A DNA stretch of 20,000 nt from positions 32,501-52,500 of the forward strand of contig LUCW03000211.1 in NCBI GenBank assembly GCA_001586965.3. Reading direction: 5' to 3'. Below the pieces are notes generated by a model. The model saw only the letters and a list, made by a program, of their open reading frames with translations. It did not search any database and was not told the origin of the DNA. Numbering within the stretch: the stretch's first letter is position 1; each line of letters starts with the position of its first letter. The translations under genes were made by a program, and so were the position numbers. This stretch comes from Sphaeroforma sirkka (Eukaryota; Opisthokonta; Ichthyosporea; Ichthyophonida). Of the stretch, positions 1 through 20,000 are shown one piece after another.

Positions 1-108
1 TCCTAGGCACTTATTTTGACCCGATTTTTGCTTTCTTATCGCGTGCAGAAGAATCATTGTGTCATCAAGACAGTCCACCCCTCCCCGTTGAGTGCGCACA
101 GAGGGTTC

Positions 109-477
<369 letters not shown>

Positions 478-772
478 ACAACACATGAGAGCAGTGAGTA
501 TGCATGGTACACCGATAGCACATAACATACATCCGTGCCTTGTAATACACTATAACACTGATGTTACCACACACCGAATGCGATGCTTTGCCAACAAACC
601 CGCACGCTGACTGTTGAAAGGCCATATCTATAGTCTTTCAAGGTTACAGCGTGGGACCAGGCTCTAGTAGACTCGCTCTCACAACCCCATTCAACTCCAT
701 AGCTCACGCCTTGCTAGTCGCGGGGCTGGTAGCGGTGGAGACCTCGACCAAACGTACACCGTAACATAACAA

Positions 773-829
773 TAGAACTATTATAACTATTGTAACTATT
801 ATAACTATTGAACTATTAGAACTATTATG
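773..829. repeat. AACTATT-based short tandem repeat
   Basis: Six degenerate copies of the motif (g/t)aactatta with spacing of about 9-10 bp. It is non-coding. Confidence 0.85.
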
Positions 830-971
830 GCTTGATGTACACATCATCATAACATAGTCTATATTGACTGTACTGGACTGGTTTGCGATACGCGATGGTA
901 GCATAAATGCCCCGGACGGGGTTGTACTTGGAATAGAAAAGTCGCGTCTCGCGAGGCTCTCCGAGCCCAGA
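825..971 (-). CDS. Candidate terminal exon, unknown protein
   Basis: On the minus strand, after a possible acceptor (ctgtgtatag) at 972-974, a phase-0 frame of 48 codons runs to TAA at 825-827. It reads SGLGEPRETRLFYSKYNPVR and continues through IYATIAYRKPVQ. The first two thirds are distinctly GC-rich for this window and have a protein-like composition with basic and tyrosine residues. No upstream partner exon was identified and no family is recognised. Another frame is also open here, so this is only a candidate. Confidence 0.25.
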   Translation of the reverse strand, partial: SGLGEPRETRLFYSKYNPVRGIYATIAYRKPVQYSQYRLCYDDVYIKP

Positions 972-977
972 CTATAC

Positions 978-2200
978 ACAGCACTCAGGACAACCCAACC
1001 CAATCTGTTTGGGCCGGGACAGCTGTAAGGACTCGATTTGTGTGTGTGTATGTGTGTGGAAGGAGGGGGGATACACACTATACATACAATACATGTGTGG
1101 GTGGGTGGTTTGTACGGGAAATGTGGGATACGTGTTCCATGTGGGTGATGGGTGACTATAGGAACACTTTGACCGTGACATGGTATGTACAGAGCGAAAA
1201 AGGGAAGCACAGATAACCGGAATGGCTCAGGCTCTCTTTTGACGATACCAACACCTGAATAATCGTCTGATATAGTACACCAACACCTGAATAAACCAAC
1301 ATATCGAGAATAAAGTACGCTCAATACTTCGGAGGCATGGCTGGTATATGCTCGAATTGCTTATAAATCATGGGGTGTGTATGTTCTGTCAGTGCACTAT
1401 CCGACATGCTTGGTCATTCGCGCATTGATCTGGATGCCTGCCCCACTGTGAGAGATGACTGCTAAGGTTATCAGTTCACTCTTATCGGTATTCCAGGTCA
1501 GACTTGGGGAGTAGAGCCCCTACGGATCTTGAGTGCCTTGCTTTAACACACAAGGCTGGTCTATTGTATCGACCTTCATCACGGTGCAACGGTGCTTAAT
1601 ACTATTCCCACAGACAGTTCGGCGAATACGTGAATGGTATGTGTAATACCCATTCGGGCAACGGTTAGAGTATCGTCACTATGTACATATTATGAAGACG
1701 TATTTCCATGTGGTACTTTGGCCGCGAATGAGTGTAGGTAACAACGGACAGATTCTGCGACACAAATCCACGGATGAGTCTATTTTTTGTTTATAAGTGT
1801 GTATAGTGTTATGTACAAGCAAAGGCAGATGAGGTCGGCTTGCAAGGGCAGAAAGGCCTGTCTGAGAGTTCCACTGTAGGTATCTATAGCGACAGCGATC
1901 CTTATCCTTCTCCCACCCCCCTGTATCTATATAGATCTGAGGTACATCCGAGCGTAGGTCTAAGCATGCACATGCATAGGTAGGTCTAACATGCATAGGT
2001 AGGTCTAAGCATTTACTTGTATACCTCTGCCAGGGTAAGTGGTAACAAGGCTGTGCAGGCCATAATTTTACAACCACATTGTAGTCTCCGATGTCACCAG
2101 ACTGCATCTCAGATATGTGTGCTACAACGCGAGTCGTCGTCTATATTGTCGCGGCCCCTTCTCCTGGCTGTGTCGTAAACTATAGCAATCTCCAGTACTC
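978..2200. other. No supported gene; low-complexity and unique intergenic DNA
   Basis: Long frames exist, notably minus 1679-2107, but they lack domain-like composition and convincing splice structure. Small features seen: GT-rich runs near 1038-1060, two copies of an accaacacctgaata motif (near 1248 and 1280), and two neighbouring copies of a cataggtaggtctaa motif around 1974-2008. Confidence 0.6.
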
Positions 2201-2425
2201 AGGGGTTGTATTCATTCAATATGCATAGATGCATATAAACTATAAACTATATATAGTACCCAGGGGTTGTATTCATTCAAAATCAATATGCATAAGAGTA
2301 TATAAACTATAAACTACATATAGCACTCGAGGGTTGAATCCATTTATTATAAATATATAGGCGTATAATCTATAACATTATCTTTATCGTCCAGGTGTAG
2401 AATACATTCATTATACATATACAAG
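2195..2425. repeat. Degenerate tandem repeat of about 61-67 bp
   Basis: About 3.5 diverging copies built on an aggggttgtattcattcaa core followed by AT-rich sequence with tataaactataaacta. Core positions are near 2202, 2263 and 2330, with a weak fourth near 2392. It lies downstream of the seipin gene. Confidence 0.75.
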
Positions 2426-2588
2426 CGTACATCTACTGAATATTAACTCCCCATAAACTAACTGCCGTAATCTTAGCTACTCGGAGATCGAATCCAATCC
2501 TTATCAACACGTGTACCATCTAATCGTCCATTGTTTTCACATACATACAATGTGAGGCATACCTGTATTAATAAATAACTCTGAAGGT

Positions 2589-2797
2589 ACTCATAATAAC
2601 AATTCTCTATGTACACTCATAATGACAACTGACCATATATACTCATAATGGCAACACTCCATATACACTCATAATGGCACCTGTCCATATATACCCATAA
2701 TGGCAACTCTCCATATACACTCACAATGACCACTCTCCATATACACTCATAATGACAACTCTCCGTATACACTTACAATACTGAGTCTCCCTATCTA
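2589..2797. repeat. 26-bp minisatellite, eight copies
   Basis: Units start with actcat or a close variant at 2589, 2615, 2641, 2667, 2693, 2719, 2745 and 2771, an exact 26-bp step each time. The consensus is approximately actcataatggcaactctcc followed by atatac, with point differences but no indels among copies. It lies just 3' of the seipin stop codon. Confidence 0.95.
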
Positions 2798-2866
2798 ATC
2801 CTAATAATCTTTATTACTCCAACGTTCCTGTCCACTCCCCACACCCACCTTTCTCCCCTCTCCCAT

Positions 2867-9510
<6,644 letters not shown>

Positions 9511-10444
9511 GTTATCTATTGGGGTTTTTTTATGCGTGTATGTGTATATATGTATATGTGTGCATTTGTATATATATATATGGTGTGTTTGGGCTGTTAT
9601 ACAGATCAGAAACGGACGCACGATATGAATTGTGGATTCTCCGGTTTGGAAATACTTCAGCGCCTTGAATTTTCTAGTCGGTTAACGACACAGGTTAAAT
9701 ACATATGTGCACTATATGTATTATATGCACTATAGATACTTGCTTATGTGCCTGTGGTGGTAGTATATGGGGTATGTGCCTATGGAAGTAGTACATAGGA
9801 TACATGGATAGTTTTATTCAGTACTGATATCGTACTCTTAAATCCAATATTCATATCAGAATTGATGATTTTGATGATGTCACCACTGTCGCAGGTCAAA
9901 AATTGAAGGCCGGCCAAATTTGGTAAACAAATATACTCCTCATTTATTGACTGATCCACTGAGCTCTCTGGGTTATTTGAACTAGAAACGAACCCAACAA
10001 ACCAGGCACAGGTCACAGAGGACTGTTGCTATATAATAGAACAGTGCCTATCAGCCGTTATATACATAGCACGATACATATGTTACCTGTCAATAGACAA
10101 GTCCCTATCATATATATGTGATGGCGATAGAAATACTTCATGAATATAATACATGAATAGGACGATGTATATATAACCTGTGGTGGGGATGTTCATAGAT
10201 ACTACGTATATAAAATAGTGTGCCTTTATTTAGTCTAAGGCCTTATTTCTTACCTCTTCTCCTGTAGTGTAATATACTATCAAATTCACTAAGTTAATTG
10301 TGACATGGATAAATTCACACATAAATACAATACACAGCTTTCATTTAAATTAAAGGACAAAATATAACGCATAGTACGTGTAGACTGGCCTTCGAACCAC
10401 TGCATCTATTGTTGATCGATTCAGCTGCAGGAAAAACAAGCGCC
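9511..10444. promoter_or_regulatory. Divergent intergenic region between seipin and the repeat-protein gene
   Basis: About 930 bp lies between the two start codons, which point away from each other. It must contain the 5' flanks of both genes. No TATA box can be singled out in such AT-rich DNA. A GT/AT run lies at 9537-9582. A minus-strand exon-like island (9836-9981) lies inside and is listed separately. Confidence 0.5.
9836..9981 (-). other. Exon-like island upstream of seipin exon 1
   Basis: After acceptor ggttcgtttctag, the minus strand reads SNNPESSVDQSINEEYICLP and about 28 further residues to donor AAGA|GTACGA (phase 1). Seipin exon 1 has a possible acceptor caatag six bases upstream of its ATG, also entered in phase 1, so the two could join in frame and lengthen the N-terminus. 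No start codon or upstream exon was found, and no family is recognised. It may be an alternative first region or chance. Confidence 0.25.
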
Positions 10445-14396
<3,952 letters not shown>

Positions 14397-14714
14397 CTTG
14401 CGTGAAGTAGCGCGAGAGGAGGGGATGACGAGAACCAATTGGGGTTGCTATTTGGGAATTTAGAAAGATTTAAATAAGAGTTACATACTATTAAGTGAGG
14501 TTCATGGCCCTATAAAGATAGTCGATGAGGCCTGACAATATGAGCATGATCTCTTGGCGAGGTTTATTTATGAAGACGCACAGTACACGCAATTGCGACC
14601 ACCATAGTATTGACGCATTAACCACCCACTATATGCTCATCAGTTACCGACTGATTGCACATCATTTGCACCCCCACTTCGTAGCAGTGAACGTTTGCGC
14701 CGATTTGTCGCGTA

Positions 14715-14885
14715 TATATAATTTTATCTATATCTACAGCTATATATATATCTATATGTAAATGTGTGGCTATATCTATATCCATATCTTTATTTATAAC
14801 CATATCTATATTTATATCTATATCTATATATATGTCCATATCTATATCTATATATATATGTACATGGATTTGTATACGTATATAT
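14715..14885. repeat. TATATC/TATA simple repeat
   Basis: Degenerate hexamer repeat (tatatc, with ccatat and tttata variants) followed by AT runs. It is intergenic. Confidence 0.9.
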
Positions 14886-16181
14886 TGCTCGCCTCACAAA
14901 ACGTCTGTGCTGTGTCCATGGACGACCCGTATACTCACGTAGTAATCCGTACATATGCAAGCAGATTGCACACGGACCCCTATCTCATGAAATGACAACC
15001 ATGTGACCGCCTTTGAGCCAGAGCTTAAGCGCTTATGTGGAAGTGTGTGCGAGACAAAATATCGCACACAGCATCGTTACGAGCGCCTTGATTTGAGGGC
15101 TGATGGTACAATGTGCCATGTCTTATCTTCAGTCGCTTCGCACCGATTTACTTGACTGACTTGCAGCTGAAAAGTGCGAGAACAACCTCATGGCTTGATA
15201 AACAATGTACAGCGGCAGACAAGACTGTCATAATGTACTCTGTTTAATCTGTGCATGTACAACCCCCTGCATAAACTAATACACATCCAATATTGAAGCA
15301 TACTAAAGCTTCTGTATCTTCCTTAAGGGGCGTTGCTGAACCAGACACATACAGTGAACGTTTGTGCACACAGCAGAACGAAACAGTATGCAAATTACTT
15401 CAGGTCAGCCACATTTGAAGTTCTGGATGATTGAATACTCGCGACAAACGACCCATTGGTGCTATTTTTAGAACATGTGTTACAAACGGACGACCATCAC
15501 AGGGGTATACATATTATACAACAGGCTCTATGAGACTCCGTGAGTGACTAAATCACACCTGGAGCAACTCATATATATAGTATATGCACACCTCCGCACG
15601 ATATAGATGAATATGACATGCATCTCTGTCGACATGATAGTCAAATAAAGTAGAACACACCTGAGGCAACTCTTGTATATTTTGGGCACAGGTTCACCCG
15701 ATAGAGTCGAGACAAGGGTATTACGTGTTGCATACGTTCTATCGTAGATAAATCCCAGCAGACCCCACATTAGGTACGCCCAGTAGAATTTTTATAAGTA
15801 GGCATATCAGCATACGATAGGGTCGAGACAAGACTATCAATTTATCCATTCAGTACATTGCAGGTAGACTCTTGCAGACACGATAGTCGGAAATGACATA
15901 AAACTCTCAGCAGGTCTACATATGATAGAGACGGAAATCGATGCTTGCAACCAACTTTATACGACTGAACACATAATTTACATTCAACACTTCTCTTCTA
16001 CCCCTTACACAACCGATAGTACGAGATGAACATAAATACACTGAACGCATATGTTATATATAGACACAGCTTCACACCATAGGCTCGTATATGATGTGTG
16101 CAATTGAGTTTGTGCGACTGGCCACAATGAACGAATTAGCACCTCGCAGATGTCCCTGCACACTTGATACAACGAAACTAT

Positions 16182-16305
16182 TTCAAACACGCCTGATGCA
16201 TCTATTGTATACTATTTCATCTGTACAGCTTGTATTCAAACACGTCTGATGAATCTGTTATATACTATACTATCTGTACATCTTTCAAACACGTGTGGCG
16301 CATCT
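16182..16305. repeat. Degenerate tandem repeat of about 50 bp, three copies
   Basis: The ttcaaacacg core followed by (t/c)ctgatg(a/c)atct and tatactat/ctgtaca appears at 16182, 16235 and 16284 (53 and 49 bp apart). It lies upstream of the F-box/ankyrin gene. Confidence 0.75.
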
Positions 16306-16780
16306 CCTGTATAATTATACCTTTAGTACACAGAAGGATATGTATTTATTTAAATATATTCGAGTGTAGAATCATTGCGTGTCAATTGTCAAAGGCTCAA
16401 AGCTGTAGTACTCGTATTCTATATATGGCTAAAATAATAAAACGCGGGCCAAATCCTTATCGCTTCTGACATGCTGCTGACAATGGCATCTTGTGAAATT
16501 TGTTGAAAATAAACACAACAACGGTTCTTTTTAAAGTCTCTTGTTGGTACCAATACTTGACTTTTTTTATAAATCTCACGGCTCATGTGGTGTCATAATG
16601 GGGGTGCTAGCAAGCTATATGCTCGATGTTTAGCTCATTATGGGAGTGGTTGATGGCCACGCTGAGTGTCACACATTGCTATATATCTTGCAGACAACCC
16701 AGTACATATCCCACATTTCAAGAAGTGAACCAAACTGGCAAACTTTTAGTCTAAATATATCAAGCGCAGAAAAATAGAGA

Positions 16781-18319
16781 ATGTCCGGTACGATGCAGTT
16801 TGATCGTCTTGGTGCCGACATTCACATAGCCATCGCCAAGTTTCTGGGAAGAGATGATATGATAGCTTTAGCGGAAACATGCACGTCGCTGTCTCTGGTG
16901 GCAGGGGATCGCTCTGTACGCAGTACGTGTCTATTGTATGATATCGGGTACGTTTTCGCCAAGACTCAGCCCAAATTCAAGCCGCTCACTACCACCCGTT
17001 GCCAGGTATGTCTGGCCTTTCATCATGTAGAATACATGATTTTTTATTGTCCAAAATTTCATATTTACAAAGATTGTCATGCAAAAGACACCTACGTTCA
17101 CGGACTCCTATTAAATTGGTACTGACTAATACATATACATTCTCCCAATAGTAGATTGTCGACGTAAATTTGTGCTGGATACTTTACTGTCTACTTAGTC
17201 CCACTGCCAGTTGGTCTTCAAACACCACATATTGCCTCTGGAGCACGCATTAATTTTTACATCTATCATTGCCAATCTACATAGATCGTCGAAGTGACAT
17301 ACGCCGATGTAGCTATTGGAGACATAGTATTGGTGTTACGAACTCGCGAATCGGGTCGTCTGTTCCACAAGGCCGTCATACAAGCGTATGCATGGGGTGG
17401 GATGCAGATGGTGGTACAGACTCTCTCACAGATTGGCGCGAAATACCCGGTCTGGCTGTCGTTCTATCGTCTCTTATTCTCTGAGGGTTACCATGATATG
17501 CTGATAGAATACGTCCAGCTCATACTCCACGAAGAATCCCAAGAGCAAGCCGAATGCTCGATATCAAAAGCTTTAATAGTACACAACCAAATTAGTGCCG
17601 GCCAAATCACACAAATACTTGGGGTGGGCTTCAACACGGCAGTATGTTACAACTTCGTGGGTATGGTACGATTACTTCTCAAACAGTGCAGACTGAACCC
17701 AGTGGCCGATGCTACGTATGCTCTGAATCTAGCTGCGTATAAAGGACATACAGATGTGGTGTCTATCCTGTTAAATAACACAACATTAATTGCGGACAAT
17801 AATGACAGTTTGGCGTTCAGACTGGCGTGCTACGAAGGGCATGCCGGAACGGTTCGTCGAATGCTTGCGGATGGACGATGCGACCCTACATCTAAGTATA
17901 GCAAGGGTTTGCGTATGGCAGCTTGCTATGGACACACACAAGTAGTTAGACTTCTACTGGACGATGAGAGATCTGACCCCAGCGCCTGCGACTCTATGGC
18001 ATTGCAGGTAGCATGCGAGAACAACCATGTGTCGGTAGTAAGATTGTTGCTACGCGACGGCAGAGTAAATCCTATGGCGAATAAGAATTATGCTCTAAAT
18101 ATAGCTTCAGGAATGGGCCATGCAAAAGTGGAGTCCATGCTGGTGGTAGCCATGTTAGGCAATGTCAAACAAGATCTACTCAAGAGATCTGAGCGCAAGA
18201 GTCTGCGCCACGCTCGAAAGGTGTTGAGGTTGACAGAGCCAGATATGGTGGAGAAGAAAAGACCATCCCGTTGGATGGTAATGTACGAGTGGTGTATTAA
18301 AAACAAAATCAGACTTTAA
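16781..18319 (+). CDS. F-box / ankyrin-repeat protein, two exons, 419 aa
   Basis: Exon 1 is 16781-17005 and exon 2 is 17285-18319, joined in phase 0 across a 279-bp intron (CAG|GTATGT ... ctacatag). The N-terminus, residues about 8-45 (FDRLGADIHIAIAKFLGRDD followed by MIALAETC), matches an F-box, which normally binds Skp1 in SCF ubiquitin ligases. Residues about 76-190 are helical and may be degenerate repeats. About six ankyrin repeats follow at 192-362. They are of the variant type in which a (S/N)xAL motif replaces TPLH, with GHxxVVRLLL and D(E/G)RxDP/NP: for example AACYGHTQVVRLLLDDERSD and HVSVVRLLLRDGRVNP. A basic tail (about 370-419) ends the protein. The likely role is a substrate receptor of an SCF complex, with the ankyrin part choosing the target; this is inferred from architecture. 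Such repeats are common in large protist and giant-virus families. Confidence 0.9.
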
Positions 18320-18471
18320 CAACGGCGCAAATACGAATTGGTCTATAATTCGGGACCAAAAGCACTATTCCTGCCGGGTACAGTGATGTTAGTTACCTTA
18401 TTTAGCTATTTAGTTCAAAGCTAACACAAAGGTCTCTCGATGTGAGAGATTCAACAAATATGTACTCGACG

Positions 18472-18477
18472 AATAAA
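18472..18477 (+). promoter_or_regulatory. Possible polyadenylation signal of the F-box/ankyrin gene
   Basis: AATAAA lies 153 bp after the stop codon, in AT-rich DNA. Transcripts using it would reach to or slightly into the 3' end of the opposing gene, whose stop codon is at 18498-18500. Confidence 0.4.
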
Positions 18478-18497
18478 ATTTTACTATACTATACTAT

Positions 18498-19867
18498 TTA
18501 CTCCAAATCCGCCAAAGTTGAACGGCGTCTGTTGGGCTTGAAGTTCACCACTTCGCCGGCTGTTTGCCTGCCCGCTTCCTCCGTGGATTCTTTGACCAAG
18601 TCATCCAGTTCCCGGATGAGAGACTCGAGATCTTTGGCATCTCCCTTCATATCAAACTGGCCAATCCATTCGGGGACACCTAGGGTTAGGGTTTAGAGGT
18701 TAGGGTTTAAGGTTAGGATTCAACTAACTGTGTTGCGTGCAGCAACATACTATACTGCCTCTATGTATACCAAACGCTGTAGCCTGGATGAAAGATCCAC
18801 GACTAACATGATAATAAATGGTAAGTATAACCCATCTCGTCAAAGCCAAATACAGACAAACTTACCCTTGTCCAGGCCAGTGACCTTATCACCCTTGTGC
18901 TTGAAGTACACAGTGCTGATGACGTGCTCGTTCTCCTTCGCTTTGTCCAGGAAGGTCTCGTCCTCAAACACACCGGTCTTGTGCGCAGTTATCAGGTAGA
19001 ACAGGCGTGCACACTGAGGTGTTTCGAATCTGGGGGGGTTGATGGGGATACCCATGGCACTAAGGAAGAAGTTGACCGAAGGGTCCACTCCATAGACTGT
19101 GCAGGTGGGAATAGAATCCATCAATCAGCCCGGCACGTTGCAATTATCCTGAATAACTATGAACGCGATTGCGTACCTATTTTATGAACAACAACCGTGC
19201 TATGATCAAGCTACACACTCCGCCGCCGACTCCTACAGACGTATACTTTGCTCGCTCCTCTGGCGTATGTCTATAGTTCTGGAACATACCTTGCTTGTGC
19301 AGGTCGAAGATACTGGCACCGCCGACGCGGGGATTGCACTCGATAAGCACGGGCCCTATACTTGTCATCCATGCCTCCATGTGGAAGTTACCTTGCTTGA
19401 ACCCTAGGGCAAGCACACACTCGACACAGTAGTCGATTATCTGTTGCTGCACATCCTGTTAATGCACCGCATGAGATGTGTTTAGGGTTATTAAAACCAA
19501 TACTCTTATAGATACTATGATTGCTTATTAGGTTCATCTGTAACTGCCTCATTCTGTACGCGTGAAAAAGATTATCGCTACCTATGATACATTGACTGAC
19601 GCGCGCACGTGTATCATTGGCAATCACTGAATAAAACCCTAAACCCACAAACAACAGCATCGTCGCTAAATAATCACAGACATACTTTAGGAGTGATTGA
19701 TGGCATATTGAAACCTCTATCCTGGAAATAAGGGGCCTCGGGAATCCAGTTGTCGAGTACGTTGGCGTACTGCGGCTTGCCATCCCACATGAGGATATCA
19801 CAGTCAAACTCTGTGATCTCGGGCAAATCACCGCCACCGTATACGATGGGCACGATGAAGGTCTCCG
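18498..19867 (-). CDS. ATP-grasp ligase, carnosine synthase-like, 3' part (partial)
   Basis: Four exons on the minus strand: 19867-19686, 19455-19290, 19096-18866, 18679-18498. They have phases 0, 1 and 1 between them and phase 1 entering the first; the gene continues beyond the right edge. They encode about 252 C-terminal residues. ATP-grasp hallmarks in order: the central-lid end DCDILMWDGKPQYANVLDNW, then PEAPYFQDRGFNMPS; ALGFKQGNFHMEAW, with the metal-binding Glu after His-Met; and GPVLIECNPRVGGASI, with the E-x-N magnesium motif. VYGVDPSVNFFLSAMGIPIN follows. This order resembles ATP-grasp ligases that join a carboxylate to an amino acid, such as carnosine synthase. The C-terminal tail is acidic then basic (...NRRRSTLADLE). 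Substrate cannot be told from this fragment. The first exon starts after the strong acceptor catctaatctcgcag; an in-frame ATG at 19895 lies within the presumed intron. Confidence 0.88.
18680..18720. repeat. Interstitial telomere-like repeat forming a 3' splice site
   Basis: The plus strand reads tagggttagggtttagaggt then tagggtttaaggttaggatt, that is four or five degenerate TTAGGG/TTTAGGG units. On the minus strand the last CCCTAG supplies the AG acceptor of the final ATP-grasp exon, and the C/T-rich repeats act as its pyrimidine tract. Confidence 0.85.
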
Positions 19868-20000
19868 CTGCGAGATTAGATGAGATGAGTGTCATGAATA
19901 TTCACTTCTTATGTATCTAAAAATAGTCGTGCTGCAACTACAATGAAGACCACGAACGAGTCCAAATAGGAACGTGTTGTGACTTGTAAAGAAATAGCAA

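Larger units (their letters stand above)
14397..16780. other. Intergenic region without a supported gene
   Basis: This holds a TATATC/TATA array at about 14715-14880. A short plus frame, SMDDPYTHVVIRTYASRLHT, follows at about 14917 with no splice support. Two diverged copies of cacacctg(g)ag(g)caactc lie near 15556 and 15656, and two copies of (g)atag(a/g)gtcgagacaag near 15701 and 15817. Three copies of a ttcaaacacg...tgatg(c)atct unit lie at 16182, 16235 and 16284. No RNA gene was recognised. Confidence 0.6.

Noticed and set aside
704-1324. 206-codon minus-strand frame
   Set aside because: It crosses GT-rich and AACTATT repeats and has low-complexity His/Thr stretches; a shorter alternative frame at 825-971 looks more protein-like.
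1679-2107. 142-codon minus-strand frame
   Set aside because: No domain-like composition, mixed unique and repeat DNA, and no supporting splice structure or start context.
14886-14995. Plus frame ...SMDDPYTHVVIRTYASRLHT... as a coding exon
   Set aside because: Begins in a microsatellite, has no acceptor or partner exon, and is short.

Overview
This is nuclear DNA of an intron-rich eukaryote, most likely a unicellular one. Every recognisable protein is split by GT-AG introns, exons are clearly richer in GC than the AT-rich introns, and long (AT)n, (GT)n and (CATA)n microsatellites fill introns and intergenic DNA. TTAGGG/CCCTAA-type telomere-like motifs are scattered through non-coding DNA. The seipin resembles the animal type, and F-box/ankyrin and ATP-grasp ligase genes sit beside it. 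Together this suits a unicellular relative of animals (for example an ichthyosporean), but the species cannot be fixed from the window. There is no sign of bacterial, organellar or mobile-element genes.

Layout. 1-2.87 kb: mostly non-coding, with minisatellites and two weak candidate minus-strand exon groups. 2.87-9.51 kb: a complete seven-exon seipin gene on the minus strand; its exons join in phase into a 366-residue protein. Its introns carry the window's largest microsatellites, a 65-bp and a 32-bp minisatellite, a perfect 41-bp tandem duplication, and some unexplained exon-like islands. 9.51-10.44 kb: a divergent intergenic region. 10.44-14.40 kb: a six-exon plus-strand gene for a 417-residue protein of no family I recognise, made of degenerate amphipathic repeats of about 20-24 residues and a C-terminal coiled coil. 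14.4-16.78 kb: intergenic, low complexity. 16.78-18.32 kb: a two-exon plus-strand F-box/ankyrin-repeat gene. 18.50-19.87 kb: the 3' four exons of a minus-strand ATP-grasp ligase resembling carnosine synthase, continuing past the right edge.

How the genes relate. The seipin gene and the repeat-protein gene are head to head with about 0.93 kb between start codons, so they may share a promoter region. Seipin shapes lipid droplets at the ER. The neighbour looks like a peripheral amphipathic-helix protein, so a common role at lipid droplets is a testable guess, not a conclusion. The F-box/ankyrin and ATP-grasp genes converge tail to tail with 178 bp between stop codons. No defence system, virus, transposon, tRNA or rRNA was found.
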